DNA of 64,000 nucleotides from Bacteroidales bacterium (GTDB lineage Bacteria; Bacteroidota; Bacteroidia; Bacteroidales; F082): NCBI GenBank assembly GCA_024709145.1, contig JANJXG010000021.1, positions 1 to 64,000 of the forward strand, read 5' to 3'. Shown piece by piece: positions 36,767 to 45,676 of this stretch (position 1 is its first letter; each line of letters starts with the position of its first letter). The notes under the pieces were generated by a model. It saw only the letters and a program-made list of their open reading frames with translations, ran no database searches and was not told where the DNA came from. The position numbers and the translations under genes were made by a program.

Positions 36767-37996
36767 TCAAGCTGGTCCTTTTTTACGAATGGGCTTCTCT
36801 GTGTGTTCGTGCGTGGTATGAATAAACCTCTTTGAGGCACCTTTCACCTTGATTAAACTCTTGAACATGAGGATAAAGCCATGAGGCAATGATAAAAGTG
36901 CTTTAGCCGTTCGGAGGTGATAAAAATGTCTGGGCGTTGAAATTAATAAGGTAAGTACGGTGAGCTGCAGGGCAACAAACCAAAATCCTGCAGGTACGAA
37001 CCCTGTTGCTTCGTTTTGCTGAATAACAAACAGAAACAATTCTTTGACAGAGAATAAAAAAAGTAAACCTGCAAGCAGAATGCGTGGTGGTTGAACCATT
37101 TGCAATACTTTGTCGAAATAATCCAACTTTCCAAAACGTAAAAGGTGCCATAAGCCATCAAAGAAATATTTTCTGAAAAATTCGAGCTGTGCGGCAATCC
37201 ATCTGCGTCGCTGATTTACAAAGACTTCTTTTTTTGATGTCTTTTCGTCGTAAACCCTGGCATTTTCAGCATACTCAATTTTGTATCCCTGTTTTAACAG
37301 TTTCATTTCCACTTCCTTGTCTTCACCAACAGAATCAACAGTTGCCATGGTAGATTTAAAAAGTGCATAATCAATACCCATTCCTGATCCAATCAATGCA
37401 GACGACAACCCAAGTACGCGATGCCCTTTTCTGAAAATCTTGTTGTTGATTTCTTCGCTTATCGCATCGAGTATTGCAAAATCTGTATTCGTGTTTTTAG
37501 CCATGCGATGCCCCTGTACTGCAAGAAATCCCTTGTTGAAAGCCTCGTTGATTTGGGTCAGAACATCATGCTCCATTATATTATCGGCATCGAGTATCAT
37601 GGCAATATCATATTGATCACCAATTACTTCCATACATTTATTCAAGGCTTTTGACTTTTTACTAACCTCAAAAACCACTTCAACAACCCTGACCGGGATG
37701 GCTTTCAGAGCTGTAATTGTTTCAGGCTTAAAGGAATCAGCAATAACGATGACCTCAAACAGGTGTTTTGGATAATCTTGTAGCAAGGCATCAGCCGCAA
37801 CATCAACAATAACATTATCTTCTTTATATCCGGGAATTAATACAGCGAATTTTCTTTGTTTTTGCAATACTTGTTTTTTATGTGGTTGTTTTAAAAGGGA
37901 GGCAAAGCCAAAGATCGTAATATAGATCGTAGCAAGAGCCAGATAGCTGAAAATGATCAGTTCGAGGGTATATAACAACTGTAAAATGAATTCCAT
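36767..37996 (-). CDS. Membrane GT2 glycosyltransferase, copy A of a duplicated pair
   Basis: 409 residues with an N-terminal helix, GT2 domain (FAVLIPGYKEDNVI, VIVIADSFKPETI, MILDADNIMEHDV), the NQRRRWIAAQ motif and C-terminal helices. It matches the protein at 34562-35812 along its whole length. This is the first-transcribed copy of the module and lies 12 bases after its GT2 partner. Divergence between the copies is large enough that the duplication is not recent. Confidence 0.9.
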   Translation of the reverse strand: MEFILQLLYTLELIIFSYLALATIYITIFGFASLLKQPHKKQVLQKQRKFAVLIPGYKEDNVIVDVAADALLQDYPKHLFEVIVIADSFKPETITALKAIPVRVVEVVFEVSKKSKALNKCMEVIGDQYDIAMILDADNIMEHDVLTQINEAFNKGFLAVQGHRMAKNTNTDFAILDAISEEINNKIFRKGHRVLGLSSALIGSGMGIDYALFKSTMATVDSVGEDKEVEMKLLKQGYKIEYAENARVYDEKTSKKEVFVNQRRRWIAAQLEFFRKYFFDGLWHLLRFGKLDYFDKVLQMVQPPRILLAGLLFLFSVKELFLFVIQQNEATGFVPAGFWFVALQLTVLTLLISTPRHFYHLRTAKALLSLPHGFILMFKSLIKVKGASKRFIHTTHEHTEKPIRKKGPA

Positions 37997-38008
37997 TTTC
38001 TATATTCT

Positions 38009-38953
38009 TTAAGAATGTATCTCTTTGGATCGACGGCTCAACGTCCACCATACCGCTTTCAAAACAGCTTTTGCCAATGTTGGTTTTCTCTTTAGCAAAT
38101 AGGAAAGCACTGTTTTGGGCATCGCAATAAAATGCAGATATAGCTGACTTAAAACAAATTGCATCCCGAAAGTATTTCTCCGGCTGTAAATCAATCTACC
38201 CCTGTGGAGATAATACACCTGAAAAGCGCTTTCTTTTACCGTTGAAATTGATTCTTTGTGACGTACCATTGATTTGCCACAATAAAAAACCTTAAAGCCT
38301 GCCCGCTTCATTCTTTCAGCCCAGTCATGCTCCTCGTAATAGAGGAAGAAAACCTCTGTCATTAAACCAACTTCCTGAATAACACGCATTGGAACAAGCA
38401 TGGCAGCTCCAAAAATCGAACCCGTTTCGTGAGTCAGGTCATACTGTCCTTTATCATATTCACCAAATCCAATGGCCTTGTTTCTTATTGTCACCGGACT
38501 TATCGGGGTAAATCCAGCAAACTGAAAAACACCGGGATGATGATAAAAATGAATCTTTGGACTTACCATCCCAATTGCCGGGTTCTGCTCCAAAAGTTGC
38601 ACCATTGGTTCAAGGAATCCTGTTTCTACCTCTGTATCATTGTTAATAAACAAGAGATATTTACCTTTAGCCTGTTTTACAGCCACATTGTTTCCTCCGG
38701 CAAAGCCCAGATTTCTACCAGTTTTTATCAGATGAACTTTCGGAAATTTTTCGGAAATGACATCCGGACGATCGTTGGGTGAGCCATTGTCAACCACAAA
38801 GACTTCCAGATGAGGATAAGTGCAGGCTTCAAGGGAGGCAAGAAAATCGAGGGTTACAGCACTTTGATTATAATTCACAGTGATCACCGACACCAGTGGC
38901 CAGGAGGCATTGGTTTGATCGTCTAGGTTTGATCGATCCTGATGGGTTTCCAT
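38009..38953 (-). CDS. GT2 glycosyltransferase (rhamnosyl type), copy A
   Basis: 314 residues: VSVITVNYNQSAVTLDFL, VFVVDNGSPNDRPDVI, GRNLGFAGGNNVAV, LLFINNDTEVETGFLEP, FFLYYEEHDWAERMKRAG and MVRHKESISTV. It is paralogous to the GT2 at 35819-36745 and belongs to the rhamnosyltransferase-like group. Its start lies 2 bases after the polymerase/ligase gene. It probably adds one sugar per repeat unit; which one is unknown. Confidence 0.88.
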   Translation of the reverse strand: METHQDRSNLDDQTNASWPLVSVITVNYNQSAVTLDFLASLEACTYPHLEVFVVDNGSPNDRPDVISEKFPKVHLIKTGRNLGFAGGNNVAVKQAKGKYLLFINNDTEVETGFLEPMVQLLEQNPAIGMVSPKIHFYHHPGVFQFAGFTPISPVTIRNKAIGFGEYDKGQYDLTHETGSIFGAAMLVPMRVIQEVGLMTEVFFLYYEEHDWAERMKRAGFKVFYCGKSMVRHKESISTVKESAFQVYYLHRGRLIYSRRNTFGMQFVLSQLYLHFIAMPKTVLSYLLKRKPTLAKAVLKAVWWTLSRRSKEIHS

Positions 38954-38955
38954 GA

Positions 38956-40449
38956 TCAGGTTTTATTTTTAATTGACCATGGTGATAAGCCCTTGCTTAC
39001 CAGAAAACTGTATTCACGGTCGAGTTGTTGGCTCATAAAGATAAACGCCCAACTTGTATAAATCAGAATCCCTGTTGGCATCTGACCCAATACACCGTTT
39101 CCGTAGCTAGCCCCCATGATTCCGGTAAATCCTGCCATGAGGGCGCCTAAAACGCCGCGAAGCTCAGGCTCTTTGACCCTAAACATTAGTATAAAGGAAC
39201 CTTTGATTAAGATATAAGAGAGTATAAAAAGATGCAAAATCAAGCCGATAATTCCTTGCTCCGCCCATATTTGCACATACCAACTGTCGGTTGCAACCTG
39301 AGATAAAAAACCCTGAGGGGAGAAGCGTTTTCCCCAGTCACCTGCACTTCCGATCCCTCCTCCAAATGGCTTAGAAGCCAGATAAACACTCAGGATACGT
39401 CTGTTTTCGAGCCTTACCAGATACGACTGGTCTTCATCGGGCCTGAAAGCTGTGCGCATACGACGGATTTGACTGTTGCTTTGCCCGATATAGGTGTAAG
39501 CAAAAAAAGCGTAAACAACCGCCAGAACTCCGGCTCCGATAAAGAAAGCCTTGAAATTTTTGCGAAGCAGTATATAGGTTGATCCCCCAACCATCGGAAC
39601 AATCATGGCACCACGGGTACCGGAAATCATCATTCCCCAAAGCCCGAAAAACCCCATCAACGTGAAGAAAACCTTGTTGTGGGTTCCTTTAATATTTGTT
39701 GCTACCAACAATCCAACAACGCCGGCTGCACCTTGTGCAGCACCAAACTGACCAGCATCACTGAAAAAGGAAAAAACACGTAACTCACCAAAAAGTATGT
39801 GTGTGACAGCACCCACTGTATCAAGCCAGAACTGTTCGGCAGAGTCGGGCCCCAAATACAACTGCTGCAAGCCTTTTAAGGTTCCTAGAATTGAAAAGAT
39901 ACCCCATAGATACAGAAATATATACAGATACCTAAGCCTGTTAAGAACCAGTAATGCCAAAGGAATCAACAGAAGCATGTACAATGAAATACCACGCATG
40001 GCATAAAACCAGGCTGTTCGGCTGAGAGCTTCTGGGTTAAAAAGCTGAAGCATACTAAATGTAAACCATGCAACTGCAAGATAAACAAGATCCCGGTTTA
40101 TCTGACTCCAATTCACCTTTTCATAAAAATACCGAAAAAATACCGCAATGTAGGTTAATACCAAAATGCCGTCAACGGTAAGACCAAAAGGTATGTTTCG
40201 GATGTACCGGGTTAATCCAATTGCAATAAAACCAAGAACCACAACGGTGTATAAACCAACCCTGGGATCATTCAAAAACCTGTTGAAATAGATAATGGCT
40301 GGAAACAAAGCCAACAGAGCCATTGCAATAATCAGTCCGCCTTTGGCGATAATCACGCCCAGAGCCACAGCAACCGCAACGAGCAAGAGAATCATGATCG
40401 GGTGTTGTAACTTTTCAGCTCCGGTTCTGTTTTTGAGCGAAGAAAACAT
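38956..40449 (-). CDS. O-antigen polymerase/ligase family membrane protein (Wzy-like)
   Basis: 497 residues with about ten to twelve membrane helices and a large periplasmic loop near residues 330-400 (QIRRMRTAFRPDEDQSYLVRLENRR onward), a layout typical of Wzy_C/O-antigen ligase proteins. Features such as FFSDAGQFGAAQGAAGVVGL and SGTRGAMIVPMVGG are seen in this family. It would polymerise lipid-linked repeat units in the periplasm, or ligate glycans to an acceptor; sequence alone does not separate the two. The adjacent Wzx and Wzc-like genes favour polymerase. Confidence 0.87.
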   Translation of the reverse strand: MFSSLKNRTGAEKLQHPIMILLLVAVAVALGVIIAKGGLIIAMALLALFPAIIYFNRFLNDPRVGLYTVVVLGFIAIGLTRYIRNIPFGLTVDGILVLTYIAVFFRYFYEKVNWSQINRDLVYLAVAWFTFSMLQLFNPEALSRTAWFYAMRGISLYMLLLIPLALLVLNRLRYLYIFLYLWGIFSILGTLKGLQQLYLGPDSAEQFWLDTVGAVTHILFGELRVFSFFSDAGQFGAAQGAAGVVGLLVATNIKGTHNKVFFTLMGFFGLWGMMISGTRGAMIVPMVGGSTYILLRKNFKAFFIGAGVLAVVYAFFAYTYIGQSNSQIRRMRTAFRPDEDQSYLVRLENRRILSVYLASKPFGGGIGSAGDWGKRFSPQGFLSQVATDSWYVQIWAEQGIIGLILHLFILSYILIKGSFILMFRVKEPELRGVLGALMAGFTGIMGASYGNGVLGQMPTGILIYTSWAFIFMSQQLDREYSFLVSKGLSPWSIKNKT

Positions 40450-40475
40450 CTTAACGTGCTCCTCTTTTTTATTGA

Positions 40476-41897
40476 TTATCGTTTAATAAATGCGCCTAAA
40501 TTTTTCAGATATTTAAATCCCTCCACAAATATAGCCTTTTTACTTAATTTTAATTCTCCGTCGAGGTAATAATATCCAAGTCCAATGCCGATCAGTGTGA
40601 AAATAATGGTAACAAATGCAACCATTTCGAGCGTTTTAACAAGTGAAAAGGCATGCGCAATTTTGTAGGCATCATCTGGTGGCAGTGCAAAAAATAATAA
40701 AATTATCCAGGATGATACTTTGATAATGAACGATATACCAAAAACAGCAATAAGGTCACCAATGATATTCGCCGAGGCCATCACGACTACTTTCATAAAG
40801 TTTCGGTTGGGTTGATTGATGCTATCCAAACCAACACCAATAAATCGATCGAATGGAAGTAGCATGCCATAAATGCAAAACATCCGGAAAATATTTGCAG
40901 TAATGGCGTAGTCTTTTCCCCCAAGAATGGTGACAAACTCCTCTGCAAAAATAAATGAAACCACCATTACAGGAATCATCAGCAAGGTCATTCCGCCTGC
41001 ATTCTTATAAAACACAGACTTAACTTCATCGTAATTTTTTGCCAGACTGGCTCGCGACATTTCAGGGAAAGCGGTTGCCGTAAAACTCCGCAACGGAATC
41101 TCGATAATTTCGGTAAGCTTCAAGGGAATAGAATAGAGAGCTACACCAAGTGTTCCTAGAAAAGGGCTGAGTCCGATAATGAAGGTGTCAGAACTTTTGA
41201 GTAAGTTACTTCCGATTAATGTGCCAGTGGTATATTTACCAAAATCGAGAACGGTTCGGTTTGTTTTGGAATCAAAAAGAAAAGTATATTTAATTCCATC
41301 CCAATTGTTGAAGCTAGCAAACAAGGAACTTACAAAATTCGTGATGAGGTAGACAAATAGAATTATCTGTATGTCAAATGCAAAATAGAGGTTTACCAAA
41401 AGAAATATCATGAAGCTACCAACATTGATCATTCGCAACCAGAGCATCTTGTCAAACTTCATTTGGGCCTGAAGAATTGATTGGGCGTTGTTGAATGTCA
41501 AAGTAACAAAGGCCAGGACAGGATACCATTGAAAAAACATCAAGAAGCCACTATCTTTCAACGAATCCCTGAAAGTTAGGTAGATGATAAAAGTTACGAA
41601 AGCGAGTCCTGCCGTGGAAATAAGGTTGATGAAATTATTCGATCCGATGAGTTTTTTCTCTTCATTTTCATTGGCGCCTGACAAAAATCTGATGATTGCT
41701 GTCCGGGTGATCCCAAAGCGCAGCATGTCTAAAAAATTCGATGCTGTGATAAAAAGTATCCACTCTCCAAATGTTTCCTGCGGAACCATTCTAACGAGTA
41801 AAATGAAGCTTAAAAATGCAAAAACGGCAACAAGGCCGTTGTTTGCCAGCGACAGAAAATTATTGCTGGAAAGGAGTTTTTTCAATAAACCTTTCAC
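40476..41897 (-). CDS. Polysaccharide flippase (Wzx-like)
   Basis: 473 residues with about twelve to fourteen membrane helices and no soluble domain, in the MATE/MVF (MOP) superfamily of polysaccharide exporters. Features include the N-terminal LANNGLVAVFAFLSFILLVRMVP and LGTLGVALYSIPLKLTEIIEIPLRSFTATAFPEMSRA in the middle third. It would flip undecaprenyl-linked repeat units across the inner membrane. It lies 7 bases after the Wzc-like gene and 26 before the Wzy-like gene, completing the Wzx/Wzy set. Confidence 0.9.
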   Translation of the reverse strand: MKGLLKKLLSSNNFLSLANNGLVAVFAFLSFILLVRMVPQETFGEWILFITASNFLDMLRFGITRTAIIRFLSGANENEEKKLIGSNNFINLISTAGLAFVTFIIYLTFRDSLKDSGFLMFFQWYPVLAFVTLTFNNAQSILQAQMKFDKMLWLRMINVGSFMIFLLVNLYFAFDIQIILFVYLITNFVSSLFASFNNWDGIKYTFLFDSKTNRTVLDFGKYTTGTLIGSNLLKSSDTFIIGLSPFLGTLGVALYSIPLKLTEIIEIPLRSFTATAFPEMSRASLAKNYDEVKSVFYKNAGGMTLLMIPVMVVSFIFAEEFVTILGGKDYAITANIFRMFCIYGMLLPFDRFIGVGLDSINQPNRNFMKVVVMASANIIGDLIAVFGISFIIKVSSWIILLFFALPPDDAYKIAHAFSLVKTLEMVAFVTIIFTLIGIGLGYYYLDGELKLSKKAIFVEGFKYLKNLGAFIKR

Positions 41898-41904
41898 CGT
41901 TCAA

Positions 41905-44769
41905 TTAGTTTTCTTTAACTTGAATACGAATTCGGGCAGGTAAAGTTAAAAGATGTTTTAACCGGTAAATCGTCCCATCGGTTTTCTGCATCTTAACTCC
42001 GTTGATCATTTCTTCAATTGCATAATCTTCGGCTTCATTCAAAATGACCATCGGAGGTTCTTTGGCAAGGTCTTTTACAATTTCAAGGGAGGATGCATCT
42101 GCCTTATTCCAACTGTTGGTAGCCTTAACGATGAGAACCGAGGCATCAACCTGCTGGATTAACTCCATCGGAAACGCATGAAAAATAATCGATGGAATTT
42201 CGATCAGAATGTAGTCATAGAGGTAATTTTCCCGGCGAAGTATGTTGCTGTCAATCAACTCTCTCAGGTTTTTAACCTCGCTGAAATTATCCTTAATCTG
42301 ATAGTTATAGGCCAGATTATAATCATTGACTGGTTCGCCTTCTTTGTTATCAGCATAATTCAGCACGATTACCTTTTCGCCATAAGTACGAAGCTTATTG
42401 GCAATTTTTGATGTTAGAAATGTTTTACCAACACCTTCCTGGGTGCTAAAAAACAATATCAAATGTGGTTTTTTACTTGTAAACACCGATCCATGAGCAA
42501 TGCTTCTTTTGATGTTTTGAATGATCATTTCAACCAAACGGTTACTGATAAAGACAGCATCTTTCAGTCTGACATTTGAGCCCAGATAGGGGTACGCTCC
42601 AGCAAGTCTGAGACCAATTTGTTCAGCAACTTTATCTGGTTTTTTCAGTGAGGCATCAAAGTATTCCAGTACAAGGATAATGAACAGCACTAGCAGGAAG
42701 CCAATCATTGCTGCAGCAACTACGAGGTATTTTGCTTTTGAAGGATTGGCTTGCAGTGGGAAATAGGGTGGATCGACCAATCGGATATTGGTAGCCATTT
42801 GAAGATTTTGCTGCCGCATCTTTGCCAGGTTGAGGCTTCTTAACAATTCAAGGTAGGTCTGCTCTGCGATTGTCATCTCACGTTCAATGCGCTTTAACAT
42901 TGCGCCAAGAGGTGCAAACCGCTGATAGGTTTTTACAAAATCGAGTTTTCTTCTTGCCAATACTACCAAACTAGCCTTAGCCTCCTCGTAAGAGAGGGCG
43001 TTTTTTAACCATTCCTCAAGCATTCTGCTGATTGGAATACCTTGGGTTGAATGGTTGTATAAATACAATTGATCCACATAGAGCTTAATCTCATCACGCA
43101 GTGCATCAGCCCGGTGTCTCAACATAGAAATTTCATCGCCGATACGCTTGTCGTAGTCTTCAGCCAATTCGTTGATCAGAATCTTTTCGGTAACATCAGC
43201 ATACTCTTTTCTTCGCTGATTGATCACATCGCTCTTGAGATAAATACTGTCTCGCCTGGTAAGTTTTGTTTCAAGCTCACGAAGGGCTGCTGAAGACTGA
43301 GCCATTCTCACCTGCTCATTTTGATAATAAAGGTCGAGGTCTTCCTTTTGAGCGGCGATATATTTGGTTTGCTCCTGATAGTTAATGATATTGTTTTTTC
43401 TGTTAAAAATCAGCAGTTTATCTTCAGAAAGTTTTAAAATCCGGTCAGCAGAATCCACTTGCCTTCTAAAATAATCAACCACCATATCGGTTTGATTTTC
43501 CTTCAAAAGCTTATAGTTCTTCACAAAAACATGAGCAATAATCTTAAGGGTCTGCTGACATATACCAGGGTCATCAGAAAGATAAACCAATCTTACAAGG
43601 TCCGAATTGTTAATCCGGTATATTTGAAGTGACTTGATAGCTTTGATGCTGTAGTGTTTGTCAGCTCCATAATGTAAGAGACCATACACGAAATTGGTAT
43701 CGCTGGAATTGTAATAATTGGTGATATTCTGAATCGTTTTATTAAAGTCATCCATCTCGATGCCTCTTGGAATGATTGGGTCTTTTTCAAGGTTTTCAAC
43801 AAAAGTTGCATCCAAAGCAGACGAGGTCGTAGTCGTTGTTTCATATGCGGGGCGTGTAAGAAGATTGTTGAGATACTCCTCACTTTCCTCGAAACTAACT
43901 TCCTCACCGGTGCTGTCATAGACCATTTCATCAATCATTGCAAGCTCATCGGGTGTCGAATAACTCGAATTTTGTGCAACGGGTGTTTCAACAACAGTAT
44001 GTTCGATTACAATTCTTTGTCCGGCACGAAGTTGCTGGGAACCAAGGTCGTTCATTTCCCTCAGTTTGTTCATACTTACACCGTATTTCTTGGCGATTGT
44101 CAGAAGCGTTTCACCTGCTTTAACTGTGTGAAAAACTTCTTGTTTCTGTGTAGGTGTAACCGTATTTTGTGAACCGTCATACCCTCCGCTGTCTGACTGA
44201 ATTGGTTCGTCCTTACTTAATCCTGTAGATGGAGTATATTTTTCTGATGTTGTGTAGCTATATTCGGGTGGCACATCACCGCGTTGGGTGCGCGTTTGAA
44301 TCTCTTTCTCAAGATTTCTGAGTTCTTTTTCCAGCGCCCTGATTTGGTCTTCTTTTTCGCGTTGGGCACCAGCTTTACCATTTTTAACAACAAGGTCTTT
44401 TACATGTTTGGGTATAAACTTTCTAAGCTGGTCGAGATTTTCATTGGAGATATACTGGCTGTTATATTCTTGAAGTGAGAGATTTTGAGCAAGCAGCATA
44501 ATAGCTGTTTCCACAATTGTTTGCCTTGAGTTGATCAGGTTGATCAGGTTGTCATACTGCGCACTGACACTAAAAAAGTCGGTTGGCCGCTGCGCTGTTG
44601 ACTCAATGGAATATCCTGTTGTAATACCTGTATAAATAACGGCTTCCGACTCATAGACTTTGTCCTGGTTGCGGGTGAAGTAAAAAACAACAATCGCCAG
44701 CAAAATCGGGATGGCAATCAACAGGATGAGGTTGTTGCGAATGATGCGTAAAAATTGAGCTATATCCAT
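41905..44769 (-). CDS. Wzz/Wzc-like chain-length protein with embedded LysM and degenerate kinase
   Basis: 954 residues. Wzz-type N-terminus with membrane helix 1 (~13-32); long periplasmic region with coiled coils (~135-160) and a LysM peptidoglycan-binding domain (~213-257: FHTVKAGETLLTIAKKYGVS, LRAGQRIVI); second helix (~685-710); and a cytoplasmic ATPase-like domain with Walker A EGVGKT (K782). The BY-kinase motifs are eroded: the A' segment reads VIVLNYADN, the B segment LIEIPS, and no tyrosine-rich tail follows. It should control chain length and link synthesis to export. LysM inside such a protein suggests anchoring to peptidoglycan. It lies 17 bases after the TolC-like gene. Confidence 0.88.
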   Translation of the reverse strand: MDIAQFLRIIRNNLILLIAIPILLAIVVFYFTRNQDKVYESEAVIYTGITTGYSIESTAQRPTDFFSVSAQYDNLINLINSRQTIVETAIMLLAQNLSLQEYNSQYISNENLDQLRKFIPKHVKDLVVKNGKAGAQREKEDQIRALEKELRNLEKEIQTRTQRGDVPPEYSYTTSEKYTPSTGLSKDEPIQSDSGGYDGSQNTVTPTQKQEVFHTVKAGETLLTIAKKYGVSMNKLREMNDLGSQQLRAGQRIVIEHTVVETPVAQNSSYSTPDELAMIDEMVYDSTGEEVSFEESEEYLNNLLTRPAYETTTTTSSALDATFVENLEKDPIIPRGIEMDDFNKTIQNITNYYNSSDTNFVYGLLHYGADKHYSIKAIKSLQIYRINNSDLVRLVYLSDDPGICQQTLKIIAHVFVKNYKLLKENQTDMVVDYFRRQVDSADRILKLSEDKLLIFNRKNNIINYQEQTKYIAAQKEDLDLYYQNEQVRMAQSSAALRELETKLTRRDSIYLKSDVINQRRKEYADVTEKILINELAEDYDKRIGDEISMLRHRADALRDEIKLYVDQLYLYNHSTQGIPISRMLEEWLKNALSYEEAKASLVVLARRKLDFVKTYQRFAPLGAMLKRIEREMTIAEQTYLELLRSLNLAKMRQQNLQMATNIRLVDPPYFPLQANPSKAKYLVVAAAMIGFLLVLFIILVLEYFDASLKKPDKVAEQIGLRLAGAYPYLGSNVRLKDAVFISNRLVEMIIQNIKRSIAHGSVFTSKKPHLILFFSTQEGVGKTFLTSKIANKLRTYGEKVIVLNYADNKEGEPVNDYNLAYNYQIKDNFSEVKNLRELIDSNILRRENYLYDYILIEIPSIIFHAFPMELIQQVDASVLIVKATNSWNKADASSLEIVKDLAKEPPMVILNEAEDYAIEEMINGVKMQKTDGTIYRLKHLLTLPARIRIQVKEN

Positions 44770-44786
44770 AGTGGTTGTTTTCCTGT

Positions 44787-45557
44787 CTATCTTAATACGT
44801 TGATTAGGTTGAAATTAATACCAGTAAGAATTTCGAGAATTCTATAATTCTTGCTAAATTCCGCAATAGCCTGCTGATATTCGATGGCACCTCTGGTTTG
44901 AATTTCTTTCAAACGGGTGTATTCTGCTGTTGAAATCTCACCATTCAAAAACTGATTCTGTGCCATTGCCATCTGAATCTCAGTAAACCGCTGGTAATCA
45001 TTGTATATACGAATATAATTCTGCCATTGTATCATCATGTCATAAGCTTCAATGGTTTGTTGTACGACAAACTGACGATTGATTTCACGTTGAACAAACG
45101 ACAATTCCTGCCATTTTTTTTGCTTGTTAATCCGATTTCTCCGATCCACTATCGTTGCCAAAGGAAACCTGATGTAAAAACCAATTGCAAAGTTATCACG
45201 CAATGAATTCAGGTCGATTCTGAAAGGACTTGCCAAACTTGAAGTTTGAGTATCATGAAAATTCCAAACACCCCAGTTCCAGTCGAGGTTGAAACTGAAG
45301 TGCTCCATCCAATAGCGTTGCTGTGTAAGCTGCTCGTAATAATAATAGTCAGCCTTCAGTTCTTCATATCTGACCGAAGGTGAATTGGCAACGGCAGAGT
45401 CGATTAATACCCTGATATTTGGCAATCGTTTGGTGATGTCGTCGGTAAGCGGATTGAATAGTTTGGTTGCATCGTCGGAATAAATCTGTGCGGTAACCTT
45501 GCCGGACAAAAGTATTGCCAACAAAAAAACGATCATTTGAATGGTTCGGATCCTCAT
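44787..45557 (-). CDS. Half-size TolC-like outer membrane protein
   Basis: 256 residues: signal peptide (~1-23), then one repeat's worth of outer-membrane-efflux-protein character, including long helices (QEINRQFVVQQTIEAYDMM-like region ~155-175; YRRFTEIQMAMAQNQFLNGEISTAEYTRLKEIQ-like region, residues ~185-220) around an aromatic-rich beta-strand stretch (~75-135). TolC proteins are normally ~450 residues with two such repeats. No Wza-type export gene is present in the operon, so this protein may supply the outer-membrane passage; that is inference. It follows the sugar-transferase gene after 119 bases that include a -7-like box (TAGTTTTG, 45594-45601, minus). Confidence 0.75.
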   Translation of the reverse strand: MRIRTIQMIVFLLAILLSGKVTAQIYSDDATKLFNPLTDDITKRLPNIRVLIDSAVANSPSVRYEELKADYYYYEQLTQQRYWMEHFSFNLDWNWGVWNFHDTQTSSLASPFRIDLNSLRDNFAIGFYIRFPLATIVDRRNRINKQKKWQELSFVQREINRQFVVQQTIEAYDMMIQWQNYIRIYNDYQRFTEIQMAMAQNQFLNGEISTAEYTRLKEIQTRGAIEYQQAIAEFSKNYRILEILTGINFNLINVLR

Positions 45558-45676
45558 TTATCTTGGTGTTTCCTGATTGTTAAAACCGATTCACAAAACT
45601 AACTGCAATGTAGATAGTTTTTTACTGACTCAGTTTCGTGTCACTTTTTTTTTCCCAACAGTGTTATTAACAGTTT

